From NCBI GenBank assembly GCA_003567255.1, contig PWZW01000122.1, forward strand, positions 1 through 15,274: a stretch of DNA of 15,274 nucleotides, read 5' to 3'. This document shows positions 7,745-14,347 of the stretch, one piece after another; position 1 is the stretch's first letter; each line of letters starts with the position of its first letter. The stretch is from Puniceicoccaceae bacterium (GTDB lineage: Bacteria > Verrucomicrobiota > Verrucomicrobiia > Opitutales > Coraliomargaritaceae). The notes under the pieces are model-generated. The model had not been told where the DNA came from. It worked only from the letters and a program-made list of their open reading frames with translations, and did not search any database. Made by a program: the position numbers and the translations under genes.

Positions 7745-7840
7745 AGGAGCTCCAGTTTAGCGAGCACTCGCGCCTGGCAACTCCTCCCATGCCATCTTCG
7801 GCTTGCCCCAAAAGTCGAAGCTCCCAGCCCGAACAGGCGT

Positions 7841-9127
7841 TTACGATCTCAGCTCTGTCAAGCAACGTTCAGCTCGGTCTGTGATGCCATCAACGAGCCG
7901 ATCCAAGACTACGGAGTCCGCTCTAAGGACGTCAGCGACTTCCCTGCAAACAACTTGCGCATCATCCGCAATCGCAGCGGCCATTGTTAAAACCTGTTGG
8001 ATAACAAAATCCTCTTCGATCCCCCATTCTTTGGCGGCCTTCTTCCACTGATGCCCGCTTATTTTCCATAGTAAATATTCATCGCCCACTTTCATGGCCA
8101 ATTTTAATTTTTTAGGGTGATGCTTGTAGGGTAGAATGGAAATGATGTCATATAACGGAGTGAGTCGGAACTGGCCTTGTCCAGCGATTAACATGCCGTA
8201 GTTTTTCGCGTGCCCGTCAGTTCCAGCAATCAGGAAGTTGTAGATCAGAGCTTTGAGAAAGGTGAGAACGTCGTCTTGGCTGGCGCTCGAATACTCCCGG
8301 ATTGAATCAAAAATCTGAGCACCGGAGGGGCCGCCATCGTTCTGATACTTGTCTTCAGGCTTTACACCGAGTGCCTGACAAAAGTCTTCCTGATGCACGC
8401 GAATTAACCGCCCCCCAATAAGGGCACGGTCGTATCGCTCCACCACAAGCATCCGATACTTCCCTATTGTCTCTGTCCAAGACTTTGCGGTGGTTAGACC
8501 GAGCCTTGCAGCCAGCCTAAGGCAAAAATGCTCATTGATTTCGAAATCCTCAAACTCACCGCTATTCGGTTTGAGTATATGGGTTGTGGGGGTCATGCCT
8601 TTTGGGATACCCCATCGTTTTTCATCCCGGTCGAAGTAAAGTCCGGTCTTGGCTTGAGCGCCCGGAAGACTGAAGTGCCCATCATCACCATGGCGACGGG
8701 CTACGGAACGGTCTGCAATGAGGTCCTCGATGCGTTCGGCCAGTTCATCAGCACTTAGCCAGTCAACACCCTGAGGCGATGCTTGGCTCAGCCAGTCAGA
8801 CAAACTTTCCGGCAACACAAATTGCACTGCTCCTGCACATTCTTCGCCCACGTTAGCGAGCATGCGAAACGGGTTTTGTGGGGATACCTGAAACTTTTTT
8901 CCCCAGCGTTTTAAGACTTCCGGGTCATCGGGAAGCAAGCCGGATATGAAAGATCGAACAACACTATCTCCATGTTCAAGTGCCACCAGAGGCATCGAGA
9001 GGGATAGTGGAAAAGCATTCGGGTTTACCTGCCAATCCCTGTTATACGAGAACGAAACCCTATCCTTGAAATAGAGCAAGGTACCCACCTGTTGCCCATC
9101 GTAAATAGCTTCAAGGATTTCGCTCAT
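7841..9127 (-). CDS. hipA: HipA-family serine/threonine kinase toxin
   Basis: Toxin of a HipBA module. Family members phosphorylate a translation component (glutamyl-tRNA synthetase in E. coli), causing growth arrest and persistence; the target here is unknown. The 428 residues cover the whole family length. The N-terminal subdomain is at about 5-105. The HipA C-terminal kinase fold starts at about 148 with SLPGAQAKTGLY, where S153 aligns with the autophosphorylated P-loop serine. K186 in HILKP is the ATP-binding lysine. The catalytic loop TDGHAKNYG carries D304 and N309, and LYDIIS carries the metal-binding D327. All catalytic positions look intact. Its ATG overlaps the hipB stop (ATGA), the usual translational coupling of this module. 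Confidence 0.92.
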   Translation of the reverse strand: MSEILEAIYDGQQVGTLLYFKDRVSFSYNRDWQVNPNAFPLSLSMPLVALEHGDSVVRSFISGLLPDDPEVLKRWGKKFQVSPQNPFRMLANVGEECAGAVQFVLPESLSDWLSQASPQGVDWLSADELAERIEDLIADRSVARRHGDDGHFSLPGAQAKTGLYFDRDEKRWGIPKGMTPTTHILKPNSGEFEDFEINEHFCLRLAARLGLTTAKSWTETIGKYRMLVVERYDRALIGGRLIRVHQEDFCQALGVKPEDKYQNDGGPSGAQIFDSIREYSSASQDDVLTFLKALIYNFLIAGTDGHAKNYGMLIAGQGQFRLTPLYDIISILPYKHHPKKLKLAMKVGDEYLLWKISGHQWKKAAKEWGIEEDFVIQQVLTMAAAIADDAQVVCREVADVLRADSVVLDRLVDGITDRAERCLTELRS

Positions 9128-9390
9128 TGCCTTTTCACCAATGCATTTAAATCAACCAACTTGGAATCTGAATACATTGGCCCATCATCACCCACCCTCA
9201 GCTTAACCTCGAGGGTCTTTAAAGTCCTCAAAACAAGGCCAATATGTGCAGTTGCTTTACCTCGCTCGAAGCTTGAGATCCACAGCGGACTCACCCCCAC
9301 CCGCTCAGCGAGTTCTTTTTGGCTCAATTTCCGCTTTTTCCGCTCTGCACGAACCAAGATACCGAGCTCTTTGGCAGAAGTTATGATCAT
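9124..9390 (-). CDS. hipB: HipB-like XRE-family antitoxin/repressor
   Basis: DNA-binding antitoxin that should bind HipA and repress its own operon. Counted from ATG 9390 it has 88 residues. A helix-turn-helix of the Cro/cI (XRE) type lies at about 11-60: S23-QKELAERVG-V33 then S34-PLWISSFERG-K45, with the typical conserved E42-R43-G44. The frame extends upstream to an ATG at 9426, but those 12 extra codons run through a perfect palindrome (9408-9423) that looks like its own operator, and they add nothing family-like. The start at 9390 is therefore preferred. The ribosome binding site is weak for either start. It overlaps hipA by four bases. Confidence 0.9.
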   Translation of the reverse strand: MIITSAKELGILVRAERKKRKLSQKELAERVGVSPLWISSFERGKATAHIGLVLRTLKTLEVKLRVGDDGPMYSDSKLVDLNALVKRQ

Positions 9391-9407
9391 GTAGCTTACA
9401 TTGAATA

Positions 9408-9423
9408 CCATACGATCGTATGG
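9408..9423. promoter_or_regulatory. Putative HipB operator O1, perfect 16-bp palindrome
   Basis: CCATACGATCGTATGG is a perfect 16-bp palindrome that ends 17 bases before the preferred hipB start (ATG at 9388-9390, minus strand). Its sequence recurs in related form at 9438-9449 and 9464 onward with regular spacing, as expected for an autoregulatory antitoxin binding several sites. On the minus strand a TTGCCA hexamer (9421-9426) overlaps it, so occupancy could block a promoter, though no good -10 was found at standard spacing. Confidence 0.7.
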
Positions 9424-9437
9424 CAAGAGCTAAATCC

Positions 9438-9449
9438 ATGCGATCGCAT
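9438..9449. promoter_or_regulatory. Putative HipB operator O2, perfect 12-bp palindrome
   Basis: ATGCGATCGCAT is perfectly palindromic and, with its CC prefix, matches the O1 pattern CCAT(A/G)CGATCG(T/C)AT. The A-to-G change in one arm is mirrored by T-to-C in the other, preserving symmetry. Its centre is 28 bp from that of O1. Confidence 0.65.
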
Positions 9450-9463
9450 AAACAATCAACATT

Positions 9464-9477
9464 CATACGAACGTTTA
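9464..9477. promoter_or_regulatory. Possible degenerate HipB operator O3
   Basis: CATACGA (9464-9470) matches the left arm of O1 exactly and is followed by ACGTTTA, which keeps four of the six right-arm positions compared. Its inferred centre is 27 bp from O2, continuing the O1-O2 spacing. A weaker third site of this kind would suit cooperative binding. The call depends on the two stronger neighbours. Confidence 0.4.
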
Positions 9478-9553
9478 AAGTTTCAGGGAGTAAAAGACTC
9501 CTCAGGTGTTGCTCCTAACCTGTCCGATTCTCCCGCGACTCAGCTAAAAAACT

Positions 9554-9572
9554 GGCAGGCAGCTTGCCTGCC
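9554..9572. repeat. Inverted repeat GGCAGGCA/TGCCTGCC
   Basis: Perfect 8-bp arms (9554-9561 and 9565-9572) surround a 3-base loop. The arm core GGCAGGC/GCCTGCC is the same as in the inverted repeat at 154-172, about 9.4 kb away. No T-tract follows on either strand, so it looks like a dispersed palindromic element. Confidence 0.5.
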
Positions 9573-9717
9573 GTTACCACCGCACGATTCACTCAAGATC
9601 GCCATGGTGAAGGCCAGAAAAATTCAAAGATTTGATTCCGCTGAAAAACCCATTGAGACATTGAGCGGGAGTTCGTGCGAAGGCGTAATCGCGAGCCGAA
9701 TTGTTGTTTTTACGACA

Positions 9718-9749
9718 TGACCCGTTTTGTGCGTGACCCGTTTTGTGCG
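9718..9749. repeat. 16-bp tandem duplication
   Basis: TGACCCGTTTTGTGCG occurs twice in perfect tandem (9718-9733 and 9734-9749) in non-coding DNA. Two copies only; it is not a CRISPR or iteron array. It may be a slippage duplication at the edge of a repeat-like segment. Confidence 0.8.
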
Positions 9750-9887
9750 GTCCAGGCGGAGGGAGGGCGTAGCCCGACCGGAGCCGGAGCGCTTGCCAAG
9801 GTAAAGCTCGGCCCACCTGGAATTTGTAGCTTTTGGGCGGGTGGCGCGGCAACTGGGAACAGCCGCTCTCAAAGAACGCCACAAACT

Positions 9888-10226
9888 CTAATTATTCTTG
9901 AGAAGTTCGCTACAGGCCCGAAGCAGGCCGGGTAAGTGTTGTGTCGCCGCATCCCAAATGATTGCGTCATCAGCTCGAAAGTAACTATGAGCTAGTACAT
10001 CACGAAATCCCGCGATCGCGCGCCAAGGGATCTCGGGATAAGGAAGCAAGAGGTCTTCGGGCAAGTGCTTCACCGCTTCCCCAATAATTTCAAGCCTTCG
10101 GGTAACCGCATCGACGGTTTTCCTGTCTTTTGCAAATGAAATGTAATTGAAGCCATTGAGGTAATCTCGAATGGCCGCTCCCGCCTCGAGAATATCTTCC
10201 AGCCGCAGTGATGGATCACGCGACAT
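9888..10226 (-). CDS. hepT: HepT-like HEPN toxin (DUF86)
   Basis: Small all-helical HEPN-domain protein of 112 residues, the usual size for DUF86/HepT. These are ribonuclease toxins of type VII toxin-antitoxin modules. The catalytic signature RX4HXY is intact as R75-DVLA-H80-S-Y82. In the studied Shewanella system the tyrosine of this motif is the residue AMPylated by the partner antitoxin. The gene starts inside the 3' end of mntA (11-base overlap), the expected arrangement. Preservation of all three motif residues suggests a functional toxin. The RNA target cannot be told from sequence. Confidence 0.88.
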   Translation of the reverse strand: MSRDPSLRLEDILEAGAAIRDYLNGFNYISFAKDRKTVDAVTRRLEIIGEAVKHLPEDLLLPYPEIPWRAIAGFRDVLAHSYFRADDAIIWDAATQHLPGLLRACSELLKNN

Positions 10227-10506
10227 GCTTCAACTCGTGCTCGATTCGCTTATAGAATCGGGGTGGACATGAAGCTTTCGTGTGCAAATCAACCGGCTTT
10301 CCAAATAGAGATTCAAGATGAAATTTTAATTCCATGAAGTTAAGCAAACCGGGTGATTCAATGAACTCGACGAGGAAATCCAGATCGTTAGCTTCTACAT
10401 TGCCCTGAGCAGCAGAGCCAAACAGCCATAGATGAGCCACACCAAACTCAGCCAGCCGCGGTGAATTTTCTGCGAGTTTCGCCCTTATGGTTTCGGGATT
10501 CGTCAT
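10216..10506 (-). CDS. mntA: MntA-like minimal nucleotidyltransferase antitoxin
   Basis: Minimal nucleotidyltransferase of 96 residues from ATG 10506, partner of the HEPN protein. The family motif is present as FGSAAQG (G30, S31) followed by the metal-binding D41-L-D43. A third acidic position, D73 in KPVDLHTK, completes the usual active site. MntA proteins neutralise HepT by adding AMP to the toxin. The frame extends to 10596, but the added 30 residues show no similarity to the family and precede the natural MTNPETIRAKL start, so the shorter form is preferred. GAAG upstream is a weak ribosome binding site. It overlaps hepT by 11 bases. Confidence 0.87.
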   Translation of the reverse strand: MTNPETIRAKLAENSPRLAEFGVAHLWLFGSAAQGNVEANDLDFLVEFIESPGLLNFMELKFHLESLFGKPVDLHTKASCPPRFYKRIEHELKHVA

Positions 10507-10731
10507 AATGTCTTCAATGCACACTATGAAAAGAGCGTAATTTCCGCAAGCGCAAAGGAGTGTTTGGGCAGCGGTTGGGGACAGCGGTTCTCCCAAATGA
10601 TACGTCGTTTCTGTAGGATCCAGGATGCGCGAATCAAAGGAGTAAGGACACGCTTGCCCTTTTGCGGCGGCCTAGGGACCAGCAGTTCGTCCGCGACCGC
10701 GGACAGGAAGGTCCGTGCCCTTTTTCGCAAG
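10507..10731. other. Spacer between ppk1 and mntA, repeat-like
   Basis: No gene is supported in this 225-base spacer. A minus-strand frame at 10524-10730 is open but has no ribosome binding site or domain, and it reads through overlapping hairpins at 10689-10717. An inverted pair TTTGGG/CCCAAA brackets two CAGCGGTT copies near 10562-10600. The mntA promoter, if separate from ppk1, must lie here. Confidence 0.4.
10689..10717. repeat. Three-armed overlapping hairpins after ppk1
   Basis: GTCCGCG (10689-10695), CGCGGAC (10698-10704) and GTCCGTG (10711-10717) form alternatives. Arm 1 with arm 2 makes a 7-bp stem, while arm 2 with arm 3 makes a 5-bp stem (CGGAC/GTCCG) around AGGAAG. The element starts about 15 bases beyond the ppk1 stop on the minus strand. 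No minus-strand U-tract follows, so it is not a canonical terminator. On the plus strand TTTTT comes soon after arm 3. Confidence 0.5.
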
Positions 10732-12951
10732 CTACGCCTCTTCGGCGTTTTCGCGGGCGGCGCGGTTGGTGATAGCGGTTTCGGACTGAATCTCGGCGGG
10801 GCGCGGGACCAACTCAGGGGCTGCTGCGGGCACGCTGGGCTCTTTTTTACTTTCGATCAAAGCGAGCCGCTGCGCGGCGGCCTCAGCGGCAAAAATGTCC
10901 TGGGCACAAACCGTTTCCTGTTTTCCAACGGGGGGCGCAAAGTACGAACCGTTCGCCCGGAGCAAACGGGCGCTGTAGTTGTCTGATAAGTACACGTTCA
11001 AGATTCGCATAATGCGTTCACGCAATTCCGGCACTTCAACGGGAAAGACTGCTTCAATCCGACGATAAAAATTTCGTGGCATCCAGTCGGCACTTCCAGC
11101 GTAGATTAAGGGATCTTTCCCGCCCGCATTTTCAAAGTAAAAAATGCGACTGTGTTCAAGGTAGCGTCCGAGAATGGAGCGCACGCGAATATTTTCACTT
11201 TGCCCCTTGATATTGGGAACCAAATTACAAATACCCCGTACGATACAATCTATCTTCACTCCTGCCTGCGAGGCTTCGTAAAGATGGTCAATCGTCTCTT
11301 GGTCGACCAAACTGTTGGTTTGCACGATGATCCGGGCGGGCTTGCCCGCCGCGGCGTTGCGCTTCTCCCGGAGGATCATCTTTTGCAATTCAGAATGCAG
11401 ATTGAAGGGCGCGACCAACAACTTCTTGAAGTTCGGCGTGCGCGAAAACCCGGTCAAAGTGTTAAAGAGCTGCGCGACTTCTGCGGTGATCGTTTCGTTG
11501 GCGGTGAAGAAGCTCAGGTCGGTGTAAAGGCGGGCGGTTTTGGGATTGTAATTCCCAGTACCGAGGTGGGCGTAGCGACGGAGGCCGTCTGCCTCACGGC
11601 GGACCACCATGCAACACTTACAGTGCGTTTTCAGGCCGACGAGCCCGTACACCACGTGCACGCCGTAATCTTCCAGTTGGCGCGCCCACTGGATGTTGTT
11701 GGCCTCATCAAATCGTGCTTTGATTTCGACGAGCACGGTGACTTGTTTGCCCTGCTTAGACGCTTCCACCAGCGCCTCAATGATGGGCGAGTCGCCGCTG
11801 GTGCGGTAGAGGGTTTGCTTGATCGCAAAAACCTTTGGATCACGGGCGGCTTCCTTAAGAAAATCGATAAAAGGCTGAAAGCTCTCGTAGGGATGGTGGA
11901 GCAAGTGATCGCGCTCCCGGATGTTTTCGAAAAAGGTTGAGGTCTGGGTCCATGCCTGGGGAACGTGCGGCACCCAGTTTGGAAACTTCAGGTCAGGGCG
12001 ATCAATCAGGTCATACACGCTCATCAGACGCATCAGATTAACCGGCCCTCCCACCGTGAAGGTGTGCTCCCGTCCAAGTTTATTCGCCCGGAGGAGCGCC
12101 TCAGTGATATCGGGGTCGCCCCCCTCGCCGATTTCGAGGCGCACAGCCGCACCTTTCTCCATTTTGTGCAGTTCTTCCTCAATTTTTTTGAGCAGATTCT
12201 CAACCTCTTCCTCATCGATATAGAGGTCGCTGTTGCGGGTAATCCGAAAAGGAACTGCAGATAACACGCGATACCCCGGAAATAAGTCTTTGGCGAATTG
12301 CTGAATAAGGTCGCTAAGGAAAATATAAACATCCGGCGTACCCCGCCGGGGCACCCCGATTTTAACTACCCGTGGAAGGATCCTCGGAACGGGGACAATC
12401 GCCATTAACTTGGCACCCTTCTTTTTCTCCGGATCCTGCATCGCGACGAGAATGTTCATCGCCTTGTTGATGAGAAATGGAAAGGGGTGGGCCGGATCAA
12501 TCGCTAGGGGCGTCAGCACAGGGAAAACTTGATCCGCAAAGTAATCAGCCGCCCAGGCCTTTTCATTGCGGGTCAGTTCATCGTAGTCGGTGAAAAGAAT
12601 GTGCTCTTTGGACATTGCCGGCACGATTTGTTTAAGCCAGCAATCATACTGATCCTGCACCATTTGTGTGGTGATGCTGTGGATACGGCGCAGTTGCTCT
12701 CTGGGGCCAAGGCCGTCCGGACCCTTGGCATTCGATCCGGAATTCAGCTGCTGCATCAACCCCGCCACCCGTATCTCGAAAAACTCATCGAGATTGGAGG
12801 ACACAAAAGCGAGGAACTTCATCCGCTCCAGCAATGGGAAATCTTCACAACGTGCCTGCTCGAGTACCCTCCGATTAAACGCCAACCAGCTCAGCTCCCG
12901 ATTAAAATAAGGATGCCGCAGGGTTTCTTTTGAGGTTGGCTTTGTAGACAT
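10732..12951 (-). CDS. ppk1: Polyphosphate kinase 1
   Basis: Reversibly polymerises the terminal phosphate of ATP into inorganic polyphosphate; typically membrane-associated. Counting from ATG 12951, the domains follow the PPK1 order: N domain from HPYFNRELSWLAFNRRVLEQA, then the head domain, then two C-terminal catalytic domains. Autophosphorylated H443 sits in LKTHCK and H462 in YAHLGTGNYNP. R383 (LYRTS), R413 (KARFDE) and H600 (LEHSRI) match the catalytic and ATP-site residues of E. coli PPK. The protein extends about 50 residues past the conserved end with an Ala/Glu/Pro-rich tail of unknown role. A GTG at 12964-12966 in the same frame is an alternative start; neither start has a clear ribosome binding site. 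It lies 114 bases after the protease stop on the same strand. Confidence 0.96.
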   Translation of the reverse strand: MSTKPTSKETLRHPYFNRELSWLAFNRRVLEQARCEDFPLLERMKFLAFVSSNLDEFFEIRVAGLMQQLNSGSNAKGPDGLGPREQLRRIHSITTQMVQDQYDCWLKQIVPAMSKEHILFTDYDELTRNEKAWAADYFADQVFPVLTPLAIDPAHPFPFLINKAMNILVAMQDPEKKKGAKLMAIVPVPRILPRVVKIGVPRRGTPDVYIFLSDLIQQFAKDLFPGYRVLSAVPFRITRNSDLYIDEEEVENLLKKIEEELHKMEKGAAVRLEIGEGGDPDITEALLRANKLGREHTFTVGGPVNLMRLMSVYDLIDRPDLKFPNWVPHVPQAWTQTSTFFENIRERDHLLHHPYESFQPFIDFLKEAARDPKVFAIKQTLYRTSGDSPIIEALVEASKQGKQVTVLVEIKARFDEANNIQWARQLEDYGVHVVYGLVGLKTHCKCCMVVRREADGLRRYAHLGTGNYNPKTARLYTDLSFFTANETITAEVAQLFNTLTGFSRTPNFKKLLVAPFNLHSELQKMILREKRNAAAGKPARIIVQTNSLVDQETIDHLYEASQAGVKIDCIVRGICNLVPNIKGQSENIRVRSILGRYLEHSRIFYFENAGGKDPLIYAGSADWMPRNFYRRIEAVFPVEVPELRERIMRILNVYLSDNYSARLLRANGSYFAPPVGKQETVCAQDIFAAEAAAQRLALIESKKEPSVPAAAPELVPRPAEIQSETAITNRAARENAEEA

Positions 12952-13065
12952 ATTCGCTGGTGACACGGTAAAAAGACGTTTGGTCCGTCATTCGGCAAAG
13001 GCAAGTCCGCGTTGTAACTTCACGGAAATGTGACGGAGAGGGATAAGTCCCATCCGGAAAGGGCT

Positions 13066-14292
13066 TTAAAAGCGGAAAGTTGAGAGGCGTTCGTCGTAGA
13101 GAATGCGCAACTCATCCAAATTGCTAAACCGCGTTTTGTAGTGGTCGACGGTCAAAGCCCTACGGGCAGCCTCCCGATCCCGCTGTATTTCCGCCCGCAG
13201 GGTACGGATAAAGTTTTCCAACAAGCGCACATTTGTGGGTGAGGTGGTGCCCCGTTCCCATCGGAAGTTATTCCCGATATCTGCAAACATATAGCCCAAC
13301 TCCTGATCGCTCCGATAACCTGTCAACACCCGGCGTTCGTACATCAAATTATGCGCAATTTCGAGGAGCATCCTGGTTTTCCGCTCGTACTGCTGAAATA
13401 CCTCTCCCTGTCGCCAAAGGGCCTCCAAGCTCATTTGTTCCCACTCCAAATCTCCATCGAGGCGAAAGCCAAACCGCCGCACCGCCGGAATGGCGGTGCC
13501 CTTGGTCGCAAAAGAGGAACGCTCCATATTCCGCACATACGATGCGATCCCGACGACCAAGCCGGTATGGTTATGGATAATCGGACTTCCACTGTTTCCC
13601 GGGACAAAGGTGGCATCGGTCTCTATTTCATGAGGCCCAATCCCCATGATGCGCCCCACTAAGTTGGTCGCCACTCCGCCACCGTCCGCATTGCCAATGA
13701 CGGTCACCTCATCACCAATGGAAATTCCCCGATCGCGCACAGAATCCAATGCCGTAAAAGTTGGTCCGTCCCATTCGACCGGAATGATGGCGAGGTCTCT
13801 GCGACGGCTGATAAATGCGGTGGTGCCGATGTTCACCGTCTGTCCCGTAGGGGTAGTGAATTCAGCGTCCCGCGCGTTACCAAGCACGTGCGTATTCGTG
13901 ACGAAAAAACGTCGGCCCCGGATCTCTGCGAGAAAGCCAGAGCCCCTGCCAGCGTCTCCAGCTACGATCACCAGCGAGTCCAAATCTGCGCTGAAGGCTT
14001 CAATTGCCTTTGGGTTCGTGGGTGCATCCGCTTCTCTGCTTTCCAATGATACGGCCAACGCCTCCTCAGCCTCCGCCAGCTCTAGACGCAGCCGGTCCAC
14101 CCGCTCCTCCAAAGACTCGCTCGCCCCTCCGGAGAAACCAAACATCCCAAGCATAAGGCCCAGGAAGCTGAGGTTTTTGATAAAAATTGATTTTGCGTCG
14201 AGCACAGGAAAAGGATTTCCGAAATCGGCAATAAAATCAATCTTCTCCGATACGTACTGTCGAAGGTTGTTTATTCTCCAGAAGCATGACAT
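13066..14292 (-). CDS. Trypsin-like serine protease with coiled-coil leader and unassigned C-terminal domain
   Basis: Chymotrypsin-fold (Trypsin_2-like) serine protease, probably exported. The catalytic triad is visible: H135 in VTNTHVLGN, D166 in RRRDLAII and S234 in VPGNSGSPI. A hydrophobic stretch at about 41-54 could be a signal peptide or anchor, preceded by K35 and K39. It is followed by a charged heptad-like coiled coil (about 58-85), then the protease domain (about 105-270). Residues 275-408 are a highly charged, mostly helical region without a PDZ domain, which I do not recognise. The outer ATG (14292) has AAGG nine bases upstream but puts 35 hydrophilic residues before the signal-like stretch. 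An in-frame GTG at 14203-14205 would give a more normal signal peptide. It diverges from the MATE gene and may be cotranscribed with ppk1. Confidence 0.85.
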   Translation of the reverse strand: MSCFWRINNLRQYVSEKIDFIADFGNPFPVLDAKSIFIKNLSFLGLMLGMFGFSGGASESLEERVDRLRLELAEAEEALAVSLESREADAPTNPKAIEAFSADLDSLVIVAGDAGRGSGFLAEIRGRRFFVTNTHVLGNARDAEFTTPTGQTVNIGTTAFISRRRDLAIIPVEWDGPTFTALDSVRDRGISIGDEVTVIGNADGGGVATNLVGRIMGIGPHEIETDATFVPGNSGSPIIHNHTGLVVGIASYVRNMERSSFATKGTAIPAVRRFGFRLDGDLEWEQMSLEALWRQGEVFQQYERKTRMLLEIAHNLMYERRVLTGYRSDQELGYMFADIGNNFRWERGTTSPTNVRLLENFIRTLRAEIQRDREAARRALTVDHYKTRFSNLDELRILYDERLSTFRF

Positions 14293-14347
14293 TTATCTCT
14301 ACCTTACGGATGGCACAGCACCTTGGGCCAGATCACATTGGCTGAAA

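Larger units (their letters stand above)
9478..9887. other. Repeat-like spacer between hipB and hepT
   Basis: About 410 bases without a supported gene. It holds the inverted repeat at 9554-9572 and the 16-bp tandem duplication at 9718-9749. Minus-strand frames are open across 9589-9884, but their translations have no recognisable domain and run straight through the tandem repeat. A dispersed or decayed element is likelier than a gene. Confidence 0.5.

Noticed and set aside
7754..7780. Possible promoter for the small ORF (TTGCCA at 7775-7780, TAAACT at 7754-7759, minus strand)
   Set aside because: The spacer is only 15 bp, and the predicted transcription start would fall on the Shine-Dalgarno sequence, leaving no leader.
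9718..9749. Iteron-type origin or phage attachment site
   Set aside because: Only two 16-bp copies, no replication or integrase gene, and no matching copy elsewhere in the window or in the tRNA.
9589..9884. Two ~90-residue minus-strand frames between hepT and hipB
   Set aside because: They translate across the 16-bp tandem repeat in different frames and have no domain. Composition is that of repeat DNA.
10524..10730. 68-residue minus-strand frame between ppk1 and mntA
   Set aside because: It reads through overlapping hairpins, has no start signal and no domain. More likely repeat read-through than a gene.
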